DNA of 64,000 nt, taken from contig LS997567.1 of NCBI GenBank assembly GCA_000469685.2, positions 40,042,775-40,106,774 of the forward strand. The letters run 5' to 3'. The number at the start of each line of letters is the position of its first letter. The stretch's first letter is position 1. A model generated the notes under the pieces. The model searched no databases, had not been told where the DNA came from, and saw only the letters and a program-made list of their open reading frames with translations. The position numbers were made by a program, and so were the translations under genes. Source of the DNA: Haemonchus contortus (taxonomy: Eukaryota; Nematoda; Chromadorea; Rhabditida; Trichostrongylidae). Below are positions 50,901 to 62,629 of the stretch, one piece after another.

Positions 50901-53900
50901 TCCATTTCGGCGGTGACAATCGGCGATGATCGCATTTTGACGTTTTGTTTTGTTAACGGCTGGCTCGTTGGTGTGAACTTCAACACCCTTCCTATCCGGA
51001 GTTCGGACGTGAAATGACCTTTGAACCGTGTCCCCCTTGGGAACCCCACATTCACTCCCAAATATCCCGTCATACGGTAATAGAAAGCGCATTTTTTATG
51101 CCGTCCCCAGAGGTCGCGTGCGGTGCCGTCACGCGATGAATCACACCTCATGAGTACTTCGTTTTAGCGCCTCTCTACAAGGACGAGTTTTCGTTTTGCA
51201 ATTTATTTAAAATTTCGAATAAATTTAATTTATCTATCCAGTGAAGAAACCTCTTTTCAGTTGAAATGATGTCTCAGATGCAAATGCTCGGGCTGTTGGG
51301 CATGGCACCCGCTGTGGCCCCGGAAATCAATCGAATAATGTTCGAGAACCGTAAGTATAAAAAGCTGTTCTTCATATTTTACTTGTTAGTATTGTAGGTA
51401 TGTTGTAAGTAATGGAATATATTACTAATCTCCATACTACTCAGCCAAGCAACAAAAAATAGGCTTTTCAAAGCAAAAGTACTGAAAGGCGTGTGAGTTG
51501 CCCACAGTAGGGCTGAATGAAGTCATTACTTCAACCTCCACTTCCATGCTACTTCTATATTGACTTTTTGGGAGCTCCAAACTGTAATGAACTTGTAACC
51601 AACTCAAAATTGACGGTACCCCACCTTGTGAGTATCTTTTCAGCTATCTCCTGCGTATTTTGTAGGTTTTGGTAGCTGCTACCCAGGAACATCGCTACTA
51701 CTCAGCTTGTTACCTTATGCTTAACCTGGCCGAAAGTTTGGCTTTGAAGTTAGCTAATCCCAGGCACTTTAAAAAACTTGGGATTGCCGGTAACTATAAC
51801 GAACTGGATCCTGTCAAGAAAAGCCGTCTAATCAAGGGGGCACCTGGACTTCCTGTTCTTGAAGAGGTGCTTGGCCTAGTGGGCCCAATGGAATGTTGGG
51901 CTGTGGAGTTGCTAGGCCCGCCCTGATGCAGAATAAGGTGCAGAGCTCTTCCAATGTCATCTGCTCTAAGGCTAGCCAAATGAGGGAGTCGGGACAGCCG
52001 GGTTTGCAGTCACGTCAGCTTTGGCTCCACGCCAATATGTATGTGATTTAGAAGGAGGGGACATGTTTTAGCCCTATATTGACTAGAAAGCTGAGAAAGT
52101 CACCAAATGCAAAGATAAGTCTGAAGCCCCACTACAAGTATTTCCAACTCTCAAAGATTGTGTCGACCATCGAGAGGGATGGTTGTCAAGTTTAGTAGTA
52201 GGACTGAAACACAAAAATTTCTCGAATTCAGTGTAATAATAAATTTTGATCGGGGTCCGACTCCTGCCCAGACAAATCGCTTCTCCCAAGATGAGGAAAT
52301 AGTGTCTACAAAAATCTGTTCAGAGCTGGCCGCAGTCAATCCTTTCCTGGCAAGCCCATTGTGGAACTTGCATGCCGAACCGTCACATCCACCATTCCAA
52401 CCTCCAGCGCCTTCAAAACCGAGTGAACGAAATTCAGAAGTGCGCACACGAGATGAGCAACCACTAGATTTAAGCCGAAAATCGGTAACGTGTAATAAAC
52501 CTCTTAATAGGTAACTACTACACATTACTGCTTTCCCATTTAGGGATTGGAAGCCATTATCGATATCGAGACCTCCAATTATAATCAGAAGCAGCGAAAA
52601 CAAAGCCAACCACAATCCGAGACGATCGAAAAGGAGACGAATGGGTAGGGACGTTGTCGAAATTTTAACTTTATCAAGACCATTTTTCCATATTCAAATT
52701 AAATTTGCTAAAAGTCATTACTGGATGTTCCCATACAAGTTTTGTTAAAATTATTGATAGGGCTATTTTTTTTATTCTAGGACATATCTACGAGTAGTAA
52801 ATCCTATGATTTGATATTGGCAGATTTCACAACTTACTGATTTTTCAATACGTGGAAAGACCCAAACAAGAATCTGGAATATATTGAAAAATTATTAGTA
52901 GGGGGGAGTAGTGGGAAGTGGTGCACCATCACACAGGGTGGACCCTGGATTGAATTTGTGACCGTTACTCTACCAGGCCAATCAAACCTTCCTTTTCTTC
53001 GTGGTCGGTATACAGAAAGCCTTGTCTAGGAGTACACAAGCCCTAACTTGCACATCGGCTAGCACCGAATTCATTGAATGGGCTACATAAGCATTCCAGC
53101 CGCCACTAAAATTCTTAAGGGAAGTCGAACACGGGGCGCATTCCAACAAACGGGATTGACTAACGCCAAAAACCTTATCATTTGTTCATCATTTATATTG
53201 AAACATAAACCCTTCCTAATTATATTATTATTACAACTATATAAGGATTTCTCACAAGTTACTAGTCAGGCTACCGTAATTACATCAGAATCTTCTGAGT
53301 AACAGAAGGTTTTGGGATAATAACTACTTAGCCATTACCAGAATAACTTAATATTTTTTCGCATATGTCTTTATAGTACAAAATGCATGTTGAGAAAATT
53401 ACATTTCAGCTACACTTACTTTATTGATTTACCTACACTATTTTAGGCAAGAGGAAATAGTCAGAAACGGGTATGGCATAAAACGTAATTACAGTCAGGT
53501 AGATCTTACAGCAGCGGTCAATGATATTAGGTGTGGAAGGCTGGGAACTAGACGGTAAGTACGCTATTATAGTAAGTAAAGTGAAAGATCAACTCAAATT
53601 GGATCGTAGGAGAAGTCCAAAGTTTCCAGAGCCTCAGTGGTATACGGTATTCCACGCTCAACTCTCAGGAATAAAATTTACAAATTGGAAGCTGCTGAAG
53701 AACAAGCTGGACAAGCTCCACTTAACAAGAGGCGACGTCCCGGTGGTCAGAGTAATGCTGAGAAAAAGTTAGCTGAACAAGTGGAAAGGCAGAAAAAGTT
53801 GGTTACCCGAATTATTTTGGTTTTTCGTACTTACTGGTTGTCGAGAAGTTTGCCGTGCCAACAAGTTGGGCTTACTTAGAGAATTACTTGCCGCATAACT

Positions 53901-54847
53901 TACTAGTTACAGAGCATCTACACCTGTTACTGATTGTTCATCAATTTCGCCAAGTAGTGACGGAACAGATGGGGAGGTAAGTAAAAGTATAAAGTAGTAG
54001 TAAACAGTAAGAAGACGTTATTTGGGGTTCTATACTTACAAAATTTAGAAGACGTTCAACGCAGATAATCGCTGGGAAAACGACTGGACCACAAACTTGT
54101 GGCAAAGCCTTTTCAATCAGAACAGTGTTCGTCTGGATTTACTATTTCACAGAGAAACTTGTACTTACTCGTAATCATTTCAGACAAGTATGACGGCAGA
54201 CGTTATGGGGACAGGTGGGAAAGAAGATGGTAAGAAAGAGGAGCTGTCAGAGTGGAAGAAAAGTCGACCAAAACGTGGGCAGTATAGGTAGGATACCAGT
54301 TACTTTCTCATCAGAAACAGTAAGATACCAGTTATTTTCTTACCGGAGACTGACTTCAACTACTTTTACACAACCTTCTAGGCCTACACAATGTCCAACT
54401 AAAATTCCAATCCCTTTTTCCGATTCATGGAAGCTTTTTACTAAAAAAGGTCAACTTTCAGGTGTGACGATAGTATCGTGATGCGTAAATTTTGCCAAAA
54501 TTTTCGGATTTTTCTAACCTCCCCAAAAAATTTACTTAATTTTTCAGAAAATATGACAAAAATGCTCTGGACGAGGCGGTTCGAAGTGTACGGCGTGGTG
54601 AAATGAGCGTCCATCGGGCCGGAAGCTACTATGGTGTCCCTCATTCGACCCTTGAGTACAAGGTAACCGATACTTCACAGTATTGTAGACAAAAAAGAAA
54701 TTTAACGGGAAAATTCAGGTAAAAGAGAGGAATTTACTGCGTAAAAAGAAGGATTCGCCACCTGTCAAAGAGATTTCACTCATGCAAGAACCTATGACAT
54801 CCCTGAATATATCCGAGGAATCCTCAAGTCCTGTCATTGCTGTATAG
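41994..54847 (+). CDS. mblk-1: E93 / MBLK-1 / LCOR-type transcription factor with two pipsqueak HTH domains (5' end missing)
   Basis: Exons: 41994-42097, 46610-46696, 47338-47441, 47563-47731, 51261-51350, 51676-51748 (least certain), 52232-52484, 52544-52644, 53447-53554, 53630-53797, 53913-53976, 54049-54126, 54184-54287, 54548-54662 and 54719-54847. Phases agree at all 14 joins, giving 581 residues before TAG; the first exon needs an upstream partner. Seen: an N-terminal E93/LCOR-like region (ERRNVRKDLARW, then GIENIACHLVG) leading to a CLLC pair; QPLDLSRKS, a CtBP-binding PLDLS motif (286-290); pipsqueak HTH 1 (about 342-382, with YGIPRSTLRNKI); a basic KKSRPKRGQYRK lead-in; and pipsqueak HTH 2 (503-543, with GEMSVHRAGSYYGVPHSTLE), the family's most conserved part. 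Known of the family: nuclear DNA-binding regulators that recruit CtBP; insect E93 acts in the ecdysone-driven larva-adult transition, and the nematode member is named mblk-1. Whether this is the mblk-1 orthologue is inferred from the domain set. Confidence 0.85.
43371..43383. repeat. Poly-C run (13)
   Basis: An uninterrupted run of 13 C inside the large intron. Its length is prone to sequencing or assembly error. Confidence 0.9.
44735..44771. repeat. GC-rich hairpin
   Basis: GCCGGCCGTTGCCCGG pairs imperfectly with CCGGGCAGCCGGCCG across a GGATA loop. It lies in a GC-rich island within an otherwise AT-rich intron. Confidence 0.55.
46461..46471. repeat. Poly-G run (11)
   Basis: An uninterrupted G run about 140 bases before the second listed exon. 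Confidence 0.9.
46697..47337 (+). other. E93-type gene intron
   Basis: Donor gtaggc. The acceptor at 47336-47337 (tgttcaaag) is a weak match, but it is the only one that keeps the frame of the CLLC-containing exon. Confidence 0.6.
47732..51260 (+). other. E93-type gene, 3.5-kb intron
   Basis: Donor gttagt, used because it alone restores phase with 51261; acceptor tcttttcag. It contains a near-perfect hairpin at 49556-49603. Frames within (for example 48192-48479 -, 50825-51151 -) lack support. Further exons could be hidden here. Confidence 0.55.
49556..49603. repeat. Near-perfect hairpin, 23-bp arms
   Basis: The left arm ATCATCACTACTCGCTCATG (plus GAA) and its complement on the right have one mismatch and a two-base gap. 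It is a foldback in the 3.5-kb intron; the transcript would form a very tight stem. Confidence 0.75.
51351..52231 (+). other. E93-type gene: uncertain region around exon 51676-51748
   Basis: An open frame from about 51666 to 51924 crosses this region. With the acceptor at 51674-51675 the exon keeps phase with 51350. Leaving through gttagc at 51749 restores phase for 52232. Other donors in the open frame give the wrong phase or are weaker. The exon could be longer, or absent if another one serves. Confidence 0.4.
52905..53200 (+). repeat. tRNA-headed SINE-like repeat, copy C (in an E93-type intron)
   Basis: The head TAGTGGGAAGTGGTGCACCA, TCACACAGGGTGGACC and CTGGATTGAATTTG lines up with the 34.3 kb head. 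The body TTGTCTAGGAGTACACAAGC, ACTTGCACATCGGCTAGC, CGGGGCGCATTCC and ACGGGATTGAC follows the family order. It occupies part of the 52645-53446 intron, between the PLDLS and first pipsqueak exons. Confidence 0.6.
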
Positions 54848-55847
54848 GATATGGAGCTGCTCTTAAGTGTGTCATAAAGCCATCTGAATGGCCCTGTTTA
54901 CCATATCCGGCCATTATCATCATATCTACAGATCATTCAATATAATTACTTATAACTTATCATTTAAAGTGCATCAAATGTTGTATTTTCTCTCACTTTT
55001 ATTCACCGTCAATTGTTTACTATTATATGTTTCATTGTTAGTGTGTTTATTATCTTTTGGTGATGTGATTGCGATTTTGAGGGATACTATTTTGTGTTTT
55101 CAGTTTATTACTGTATAAAAATAAAGAAACGAAGACAGTACCTGTGGAATCAAAAATTTCGTGGCTATCATACCATGGGCTCTACCCCAACGCTGGGCCA
55201 AACACATGAGGAAGCAGGCAGACGGGTAAAAACCAGCTTACGCTCTTGTCATAGTAGCTTTGAGAGCAGACCGATTCACGTGCCAGGACCCTTCTACCGC
55301 AAAATTGAATGCGATGGGTACTGACACGACAAGCCCACGTGACGTCAACCTAGACCCCAGTCTGAAAAACGAGGACGTGGTACCAGATAGTTCTGCTAAT
55401 GGACACAACAGTTTGCTGTTCAGTTGATGCGTATTCATCCGAAAACTCAAAGTTATCTGTTCCTACCGACCTCGAGACGCACTATGACACCTTTCGTGTC
55501 TCAATGTTCATTGCCATCATTTGGAAAAAAGTCTACACGAATCATTGATTATTTAGAACAGGGTTAACCTGTTCGCGGCAAATTTACTGATGTATGGAGG
55601 CTCTACACGTTTCGTTCCTTAGGTTCCATTTTCTCAAGAATTCCCAAGGTGAAAGAGTTCTTCCATCTAGAAACCGCAGAAAGAGAACGCTGACATGGCG
55701 CTATTGTGATGGCCCTATGATACGACCAGGAGATCTCTTTTCCTTGAGCTCGTCGAAGTCACAGGTTGCTCGGACACTTATTTCTTTTCCCAAGTAAGCC
55801 ATACGTATCTTGAAAAACTCAAATAAAAGGGACTGACATAAAAAGTC
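54848..55847 (+). other. 3' UTR and flank of the E93-type gene
   Basis: AT-rich sequence after the stop codon, then a CG-richer stretch (55.19-55.45 kb) with short frames and no gene signal. Confidence 0.5.
55120..55125 (+). terminator. Candidate polyadenylation signal of the E93-type gene
   Basis: AATAAA lies about 275 bases after the stop codon, the first exact copy in an AT-rich stretch. A cleavage site would be expected 10-30 bases on. Confidence 0.45.
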
Positions 55848-55965
55848 TCACAAGGTTGGCGAGTTATGGACAAAACTACGGAGCAGCAAATGCCGTTGTC
55901 GGGAAAGTACGAGTTCGAGTTCCGTCCGAGGCCGATGTTTTGTCCATAACTCGCCAACCTCGTGA
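55848..55965. repeat. Inverted repeat, 29-bp arms around 60 bp
   Basis: Arms 55848-55876 and 55937-55965 match at 28 of 29 positions (core GGTTGGCGAGTTATGGACAA). The spacer is unique and CG-containing. It looks like a foldback or a very small MITE; no clear target-site duplication was seen. Confidence 0.75.
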
Positions 55966-58900
55966 CATTAAAGGGTCTAAAAAATGAATCATTCCCTCTT
56001 TCTCTTATTCTCCCTCTCCTCCTATTCAATTATCCTCTCCTCTAGCAATGAATGTCCAGACCAGAGCAGAGATTGCGCCACGAATTTCACTGCAAATAGG
56101 GTTCTTTAGGTGAGAATAAGTCAGTGAGTCAGTCACTAAGCCACAGTCGAAGCAGAGTTAAGAGGGCCAATTCTGTGAATGACTCACAAATTGGTAGTTT
56201 TTGTTGATGAGCTTGTTAACTTGGTTTATTTGTTAAAAATATATGCCGATTCTCCACATTCCAGTATGAAGTATGAGCTATGAGAGCAAAAACCGAATCA
56301 ACTGTAAATCTCACATTTTGCGGTCGATCCCAACTTTCCCATCCGAGACCACCTTTCGATGTCGATTGCGGTCAAACGCAGTGACCCTTGCTGTTGAGTT
56401 GTTACGTCTGATCACCACGGGAATCCGCCGCTGAAAAAGTGTTTTCACTTTTGTTCTTTGATCCGACAGTTACAGCGATCTTCAACTGCAGTAAGGATCT
56501 CGCAGTTTCCCTGTGAGAATGCACCTACCATGAATTTAAAGATCTCCTGGCTCCAATATAGGACATGTCTCTTCTTGTCGGGAAGGATCAGCTGCTTTTT
56601 GTGAGCTAGTTAGTAAGTGGACAACAGTAATGGTAATGACTAGCACTGTAGAGATTACCAGACTTGGCATTAGACAGGTCCTAATTCGCGATCAGGAGGA
56701 TCCTGAAAAGTTCCATTAACTGAGTTGTCAGAGAGGCGATAAACTATTTTGTTTACTAGATAAGATCTCCCAAACTGTTAACCCTCACTAGTCACAACCT
56801 TAGGTTTTCAAAGGTAAGTTAAGGTAGGACAAGTATTCAAAAAATAAGCTTTGCTCTACGATATGAGCTGATCTTCAAAGCGCAATACCTTCCTCGAAGA
56901 TCTTCGAAAAAGAATAATTCTTAAAGACTTCACAGGAACAAAATCCAAAGACTTCCATACTCGGATAACTTGGGATACTTTGATAGTTATTCTCAGATAC
57001 TCTGAGATACTTAGATATTTCGACCCCCAAAACTCGAAAACTCAACCTTCAAAACCCCGTTTTAGGTATACAGGGGGATCGGATGAAAACCAAGGCCGTC
57101 ACAGATAATTTATTTCAAATGTAGACGTAGATTCACAAAAATCCACCGTATCTCAGTAACAAAGGACCGGTCACCACCAATCGGCCACTTTCCCACACCG
57201 CAGCAGCATTACATCATTTTCACATTCGGTGAAAAATCGAAAATGAAAACGAACTTGCGAATCGTCTTGACCGCGCACAGAACTTGAATTAGGAGATCTC
57301 AGGTGAAATGGATCAGTTTCTTAGAGTGGATACGAATTCTTCCGTCGCGATTCATTTTTAAAAGCAAATCCTTTAGCAACAGGTTGTCACCTAAGAAGTT
57401 GTCGTCTAGTCCTAAATTCATGACTGGATTCGGGCTTGGAATCAAACGCCCCCCAGAGGTTATAAGAATCAATACAACAAATACAGATACAATAAAGAAA
57501 TGATTACAAATAAAAAAGAGAGAAGAGAAGTAAAGTAATTACATTTATTGAGCGGTAGAAATGAATATAGGGGTCACTCCGAGCAGGGTCGATGCTCAAA
57601 TCATTCCCATAATTTCGATGGACGTCATGATCTCCTCCTTGATGTATCTGCTTTTTATTTATCATACGATCGCTTTCTATATATAAGTACCTCTTTTGTG
57701 TTTCAATAAGTAAAATTACCGTCCTCTAAAAAGCGGTTGTACAGAATCAGATACTAAAATACTAAGTTTTGTAGAAGTAAAGTCTTACTTTTGATGCGGC
57801 ATCGCTTTCGCCCACTTGATGAGAAAGTACGGTGTTCGAGGAAAAGGTCGTTGTGGTGGGAATTCACCACGACATCAGAAGTTTCGGAAAGCGGTGTGTT
57901 TATGGTGTTTTATATGTATGGGTAAATAGATTTTCCCACTTCAACTCCTCCCTCCTTCCCTCTTCTGGCTACGATTCCGTTGGACATTTGTGAAAGGTAG
58001 GTAGAAATGAGGTCGAACCTTAGAGGAAAACTTAAGGGCTAGTTCTGACTCGGTCAATTCTGGTCCGCTATGCTTGACCCGGGCCACAATCCGGCCCCAG
58101 ATGCTTTCTGTTCGTTATACGGGGAGCGATTTAGCAGCGATCTGTTGTGAGACGTCGTTAGTCGGGAGGCTGACCGAAATTCCAAAATGACCCACCGCGT
58201 AAGGGAAGATGATGACGACGTCGGCCTCATCGTCTCGTTGTCAGCCCTTTACACATTCTTTTCACTCATCGATAGAAGGCCCCTCCAGTTCAACATAGCC
58301 CATCTAAAGTGCAGTGAATCGCTATTCTCGAGTGGCTTAAACGGTGTCTTGCTAGTTAATCGGGTTCTATAGTTCGGTATTGAATTGGGAAAGGGAGAGA
58401 GGTAGCTCGTATACCCACCACCGTTAACTCATTCAGAGGAATCTCATCTTCCAACGTTTAATTATTTTTAAACATGACAGTTTGTTCTGTACCTGTAACC
58501 CCTATATGGGCTATTTCACTGATCCCGGGTTACACCTATGGCGCGGAAGCTCCTGTTTTTCCAGGGGCACTCACTTTCTTGTGCACTAATCTACTCTGCC
58601 GATATTCTACTTTGTTTTCCTGAATGTTTACTATCTGATTGTTTGAAAGGAGCTGTTTAAGTAGTTCTTGTTTGTATCTGTTCTGTTTCTTTGTTCGTTG
58701 CTTTTCACAAAAATTGTTGATGTGTTCTGCTTGCTCTCCATTGTTTACTATGCTTGCTTACTTTTGAAAACTTCCGTAATCAGTATTGCATTATCCCTTC
58801 ATGGAGCGTTCTTTGAAAAAATTCTCTTAGTGACTTTCCTTGAGTCTGCCTGACACCTATCAATTATCTCAACTCTTCATTGAAAAGTGAGCAACAGGAG

Positions 58901-59737
58901 CAGGTCATTGGGTTGTAAGCCCTCCAACAGCGCCTCAAAAATTTTCGATTCTGAATCTCTTTTATCCACCGGCTCCTTAACTGCTAAAGTCGAATGAAGC
59001 AGAATTTGCCTAAGATTTTCAGATTTTCTTAGGGTTTGGAGGGAGCATACGAGTTACCATATTGCATCAGCTCATGTACAATTTGCAATGAAAAACTTTC
59101 GCTATCGAAGCTGGCACGCTCGGACATAGGGCAAAAAGTCCGAACCTATGGGAGAAACATTTAAAATTATCGCTGGACTAACCAGTATTACTAACCACTC
59201 TGATAGGCAAGTTGATTCCGAGGTTCCTAGACCCTGTTACTACAGTTCCCTTCACAAAATGTGCCTGGTCAAAGCTTTTAGGTCAGCTGTCATTATGAAT
59301 ATTCTAGACATGAAAATTCCCTAAGTCTAAACGGACCGTGCGACGGCGCGGGATTAGCGCTAGGGAGAAGGAGAAGAAGATGAACATTCTCTAAGCCTCT
59401 TTTGTACCGTAGAACGTAACGGGTAACGTCCTCCGGGAATACTTCGAGAGTTTCGAGTAGCTTTTAGTGGTAACTTTTTGCCTTGCTAAGCTACTGAACT
59501 CTTATTGCTGTTGTAGTCGTGAATGTACTCTAACCACGGGCACCTCAGTACAAAAAGTAAAATGTCCTTCCTAAAGCAAACGTGTTTCAGCAGTTCGTTC
59601 TACTTGCAAATCCAGCTGTAAGATGTAAGGTGGATTCCAAACAGTCTGTTTACTGTTGTTGTTTTGCCTTAAGAAAACTTTAAGTTAACAAGAAATCCTC
59701 GGAAATCTTGGTATTATGGATCGATAGTTAAGATCAT
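55966..59737. other. Intergenic, no gene seen
   Basis: 57303-57503 on the + strand is open after a ctcag and ends near AATAAAG, but the translation (Lys/Ser-rich) matches nothing I know. A frame at 58187-58372 is unsupported. Confidence 0.5.
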
Positions 59738-60050
59738 GCAATATGATTGGGTAGAAGGTGTTGCGGTGCCAAGTGCCATGCGCATCATAACACATGAACG
59801 GTTCAGCGATCAAAGCCCGTATCGTTGATTTCCCAAACTAACAAGGCGCTTTTATCTCCCAAGGACGATTAGCTGGTGCCAGACTCGTGTGGGAGGATAA
59901 AAGCCCTGACTTGTATATCGGCTGGCCCGCGCAAGTTATGGTATAGGCCATATACACATTCAAAACGCCACTGCGATTCCCACTGGAAAACAATGCGGGG
60001 GCGCATCCCTCAGACGGGATTGATCACGACAAAGACGTTGTCCTTATGAC
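59738..60050 (+). repeat. tRNA-headed SINE-like repeat, copy D
   Basis: The head GGTGCCAAGTGCCATGCGCA, TCATAACACATG and GCGATCAAAGCCC resembles the family head. The body CGTGTGGGAGGATAAAAGCC, CTTGTATATCGGCTGGC, GGTATAGGCCATATACACAT and GGGCGCATCCCTCAGACGGG is clear. At about 310 bp it is the longest copy. Confidence 0.6.
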
Positions 60051-60633
60051 TAAACTTACACAATGGAACCAGTGAATGTCTCTTTCCAATCCAGTGCCCT
60101 TCAGCAATTTCTGAACGTTCCCGCTTACTTTTATGTGGTTTTAATAAATCGGCAAGGTCTCCAACGGTCACGTTCCATCCGAAACCCTATGGCTCTCTCT
60201 TTCATTTGCGCTACATCGCACTATTCTTCCCACCTGGACAGGTCAAACGATCGACGCACGGCCGATTTTCATTCTACGAATGCATGGAGTCGATTTGCAA
60301 GAGTATCACTTTCATCTTGACCCGATTTCGGTCATACCGGCCACTATCACATCCTCGAAACATCAAATTCATAGCTCGTCATCAGCAACTTGAGCGATTG
60401 TCCATCCTTACCAAATTTATCGCACTGTGATCACTGTTTCTTTACTTATTCGGATCAAAATGACCCGATTCTTCATCTCGCTTCGATTGTTCACTTTCAT
60501 ACGTACGCTTCAATTTCACCCATTAAAATGATTTGCGAGAAGGCATGCAGTCAATGGTGAATTACTCCCTGACCAGCCCTTCCATAAAGGTACTCCCCAT
60601 GAATAAAAATTAATATCATGTACATTTTCATTG
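60051..60633. other. Intergenic, nothing recognised
   Basis: Two overlapping + frames (60063-60430) lack splice signals and motifs. Confidence 0.5.
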
Positions 60634-60690
60634 GCGTTAATTGCACATGTAGGAGTTGCTGCTTGCAACTCCTACATGTACAATTAACGC
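60634..60690. repeat. Near-perfect hairpin, 26-bp arms
   Basis: Arms starting GCGTTAATTGCACATGTAGG match with one mismatch around a five-base loop TGCTT. A small direct repeat (CCTAGAAACT) follows immediately. It is a foldback of unknown origin. Confidence 0.75.
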
Positions 60691-62629
60691 CTAGAAACTG
60701 GAGCCTAGAAACTTGCAAGTAAACGCTGCTCTGCTTACCTCGCACGCTTCAATTTGATTCACAGAAAGTCTACAGAGAACTAATAACATCTAAAAATGGA
60801 CCTGAACTCGAAGGTACTGGAATTGAACCTTGAAACTGTTTTTCTACTGCTTTTTTGGGGACGCAAGATATAATTATGGTTTTACAGGGACCTTTGGCTT
60901 TTCCCTTTCTTCACGGAAATAATGCCTTTCCTTTACTTGATGAAATGCCATAGTGCTAATATTGACATTTAGTTGAATCTTTTCGTATGAGGTTTTGTAG
61001 TGAACTTGTGGACTAGGTCCACCCTAACCTTTAGTATTGGACTGGTTTAAACCTTTCGTTTAAGGGGGGAGCTCCTGAGAAATGTGAGGAAAATGCGTAT
61101 TTTAAAAGGGCTCAAACTCCAAACATACAGCATCCCCTGAAACTACTGGTAGTCCAAGGCCAGTAATTGCTGTAGTTTGAAATTAGCCAGTTAAAGTTCG
61201 TAATAAGTGAACATGTTTTGAATATGAAAAATGTAAGCCTATTGCGCAGTTCCTATCATTGGTCTCACTAACTCTTGATGAATACAGTAAGTAATTATAG
61301 AGTGAAATAGGTTTATTTCCAGATTTAATTAATCTTTTGCAAATTTTTAGGCATAAAGGATGAGTATTGTTGTTCTTATTTCTTCCATCGGAAGTCATTT
61401 TTAGCCTATTCTACGAAGAGAGAAGGTTCTTTATCACTAATTATTGCCTGTGGTCACAGCCGAATATCCGTTTTGAATAACATTGATGTGAGATCTTTGA
61501 ACAGTCTCTAATACCAGTTACGTCGTGCATCCTGCTCTTCGAGGGTCTTTAGCGGTTTTGACATGAGTGCACTGAAGTTCTCATTACATATTTGCATAGC
61601 CCATTTTCAGAAGGGGCAGTTGGAGCGCGCCAGACAGGGGGTGATTCAAGTTCAACATTCCAAAGCGAAAATAATGAAGTAAAAGCGGATTTATAGAGAA
61701 AGTAAGCTTAATTTCGGAATGCCATGGACTTTAAAAAAATATTCTAAAGTAAAATAAGAATCTCTTTACCGGAAAATGTCAGGACGATAAGGAGAGAGAT
61801 AAAGGAACAGGAAAGGAGGTGGAACACAAGACCCGCCGAGCGAACAAAACTGTCACTGAGAGGAAAGACAAGCGATGAGGATAGGTAGCGTAAAACATTG
61901 AAAGTAGCAGGATCAATCAGGAAGTATACTAGTAAAACGGCAAATGATAAAGTGATTACAAGCTGAGAGGGACAACAACAGGGCGCCGGTAAGGGACAGA
62001 AGGAAACATTACAGAAACGGAAATCTGATAGCGTTTTTTCCTTCGTCAGAGGAAGCGCATAAACAAGCTACTGTTATGGTAACTTATTAAAAGTTTTCAT
62101 GTACCTAACTGGTACTTTTACTAGAACTAAGATCACCTTTACACTATACGGATATGAACGATTTGGTTCGCTATTGCACGATTCCGCCATCGATCGTACC
62201 AAAATAGAACAGCGTCTTCAGTCGTAGCCTCCCTTCTGGACTAGAACCTCGCTCTGGCATTCTTTACTTTGAAGTAAGGTTCTTCTCTAAACTCGAGAAT
62301 TCAACTGGAAAGAACGTACTGCCCTATAATTTCCATCTTTTTCACTATTTGAAAGGCGATATGTGAAGTTCACAGTTGTTGCTTCGTTTGTGAAATGTGA
62401 CACCTTCAACATCGCCTCATCGTGTTCTATTTCTCTTTGAAACCATTGAACCAGAAGATCTTGGAGATTCATTTCCACAAAAACACGATCCTTTCCGTCA
62501 ACCTGTCTGAATTCCACAAGTCGAATTGCCAAACAATTTTGGAAAGACATTTGCAATGAAATATTGCATCTATTGAACCCCACATACATATAAGATGGTA
62601 CGTGGCTATTAGGATGTGCAGAAAACAAG
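60691..62629. other. Intergenic, no gene called
   Basis: The minus-strand frame 62287-62664 (125 codons) has a plausible amino-acid mix (EFRQVDGKDRVFVEMNLQDL) but no splice signals and no known motif. It may be part of an undescribed gene or chance. Confidence 0.4.

Noticed and set aside
52151..52615. Minus-strand frame of 154 codons
   Set aside because: It is a shadow of the PLDLS-containing exon of the E93-type gene.
52918..52990. tRNA-like reading on the minus strand (GGCCTGGTAGAGTAACGG)
   Set aside because: The A-to-B box spacing is too short for a tRNA. The interval is better explained as the + strand head of SINE-like copy C.
57303..57503. Open stretch after ctcag ending near AATAAAG
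   Set aside because: 66 codons with no partner exon, no motif and a Lys/Ser-biased composition expected in AT-rich DNA.
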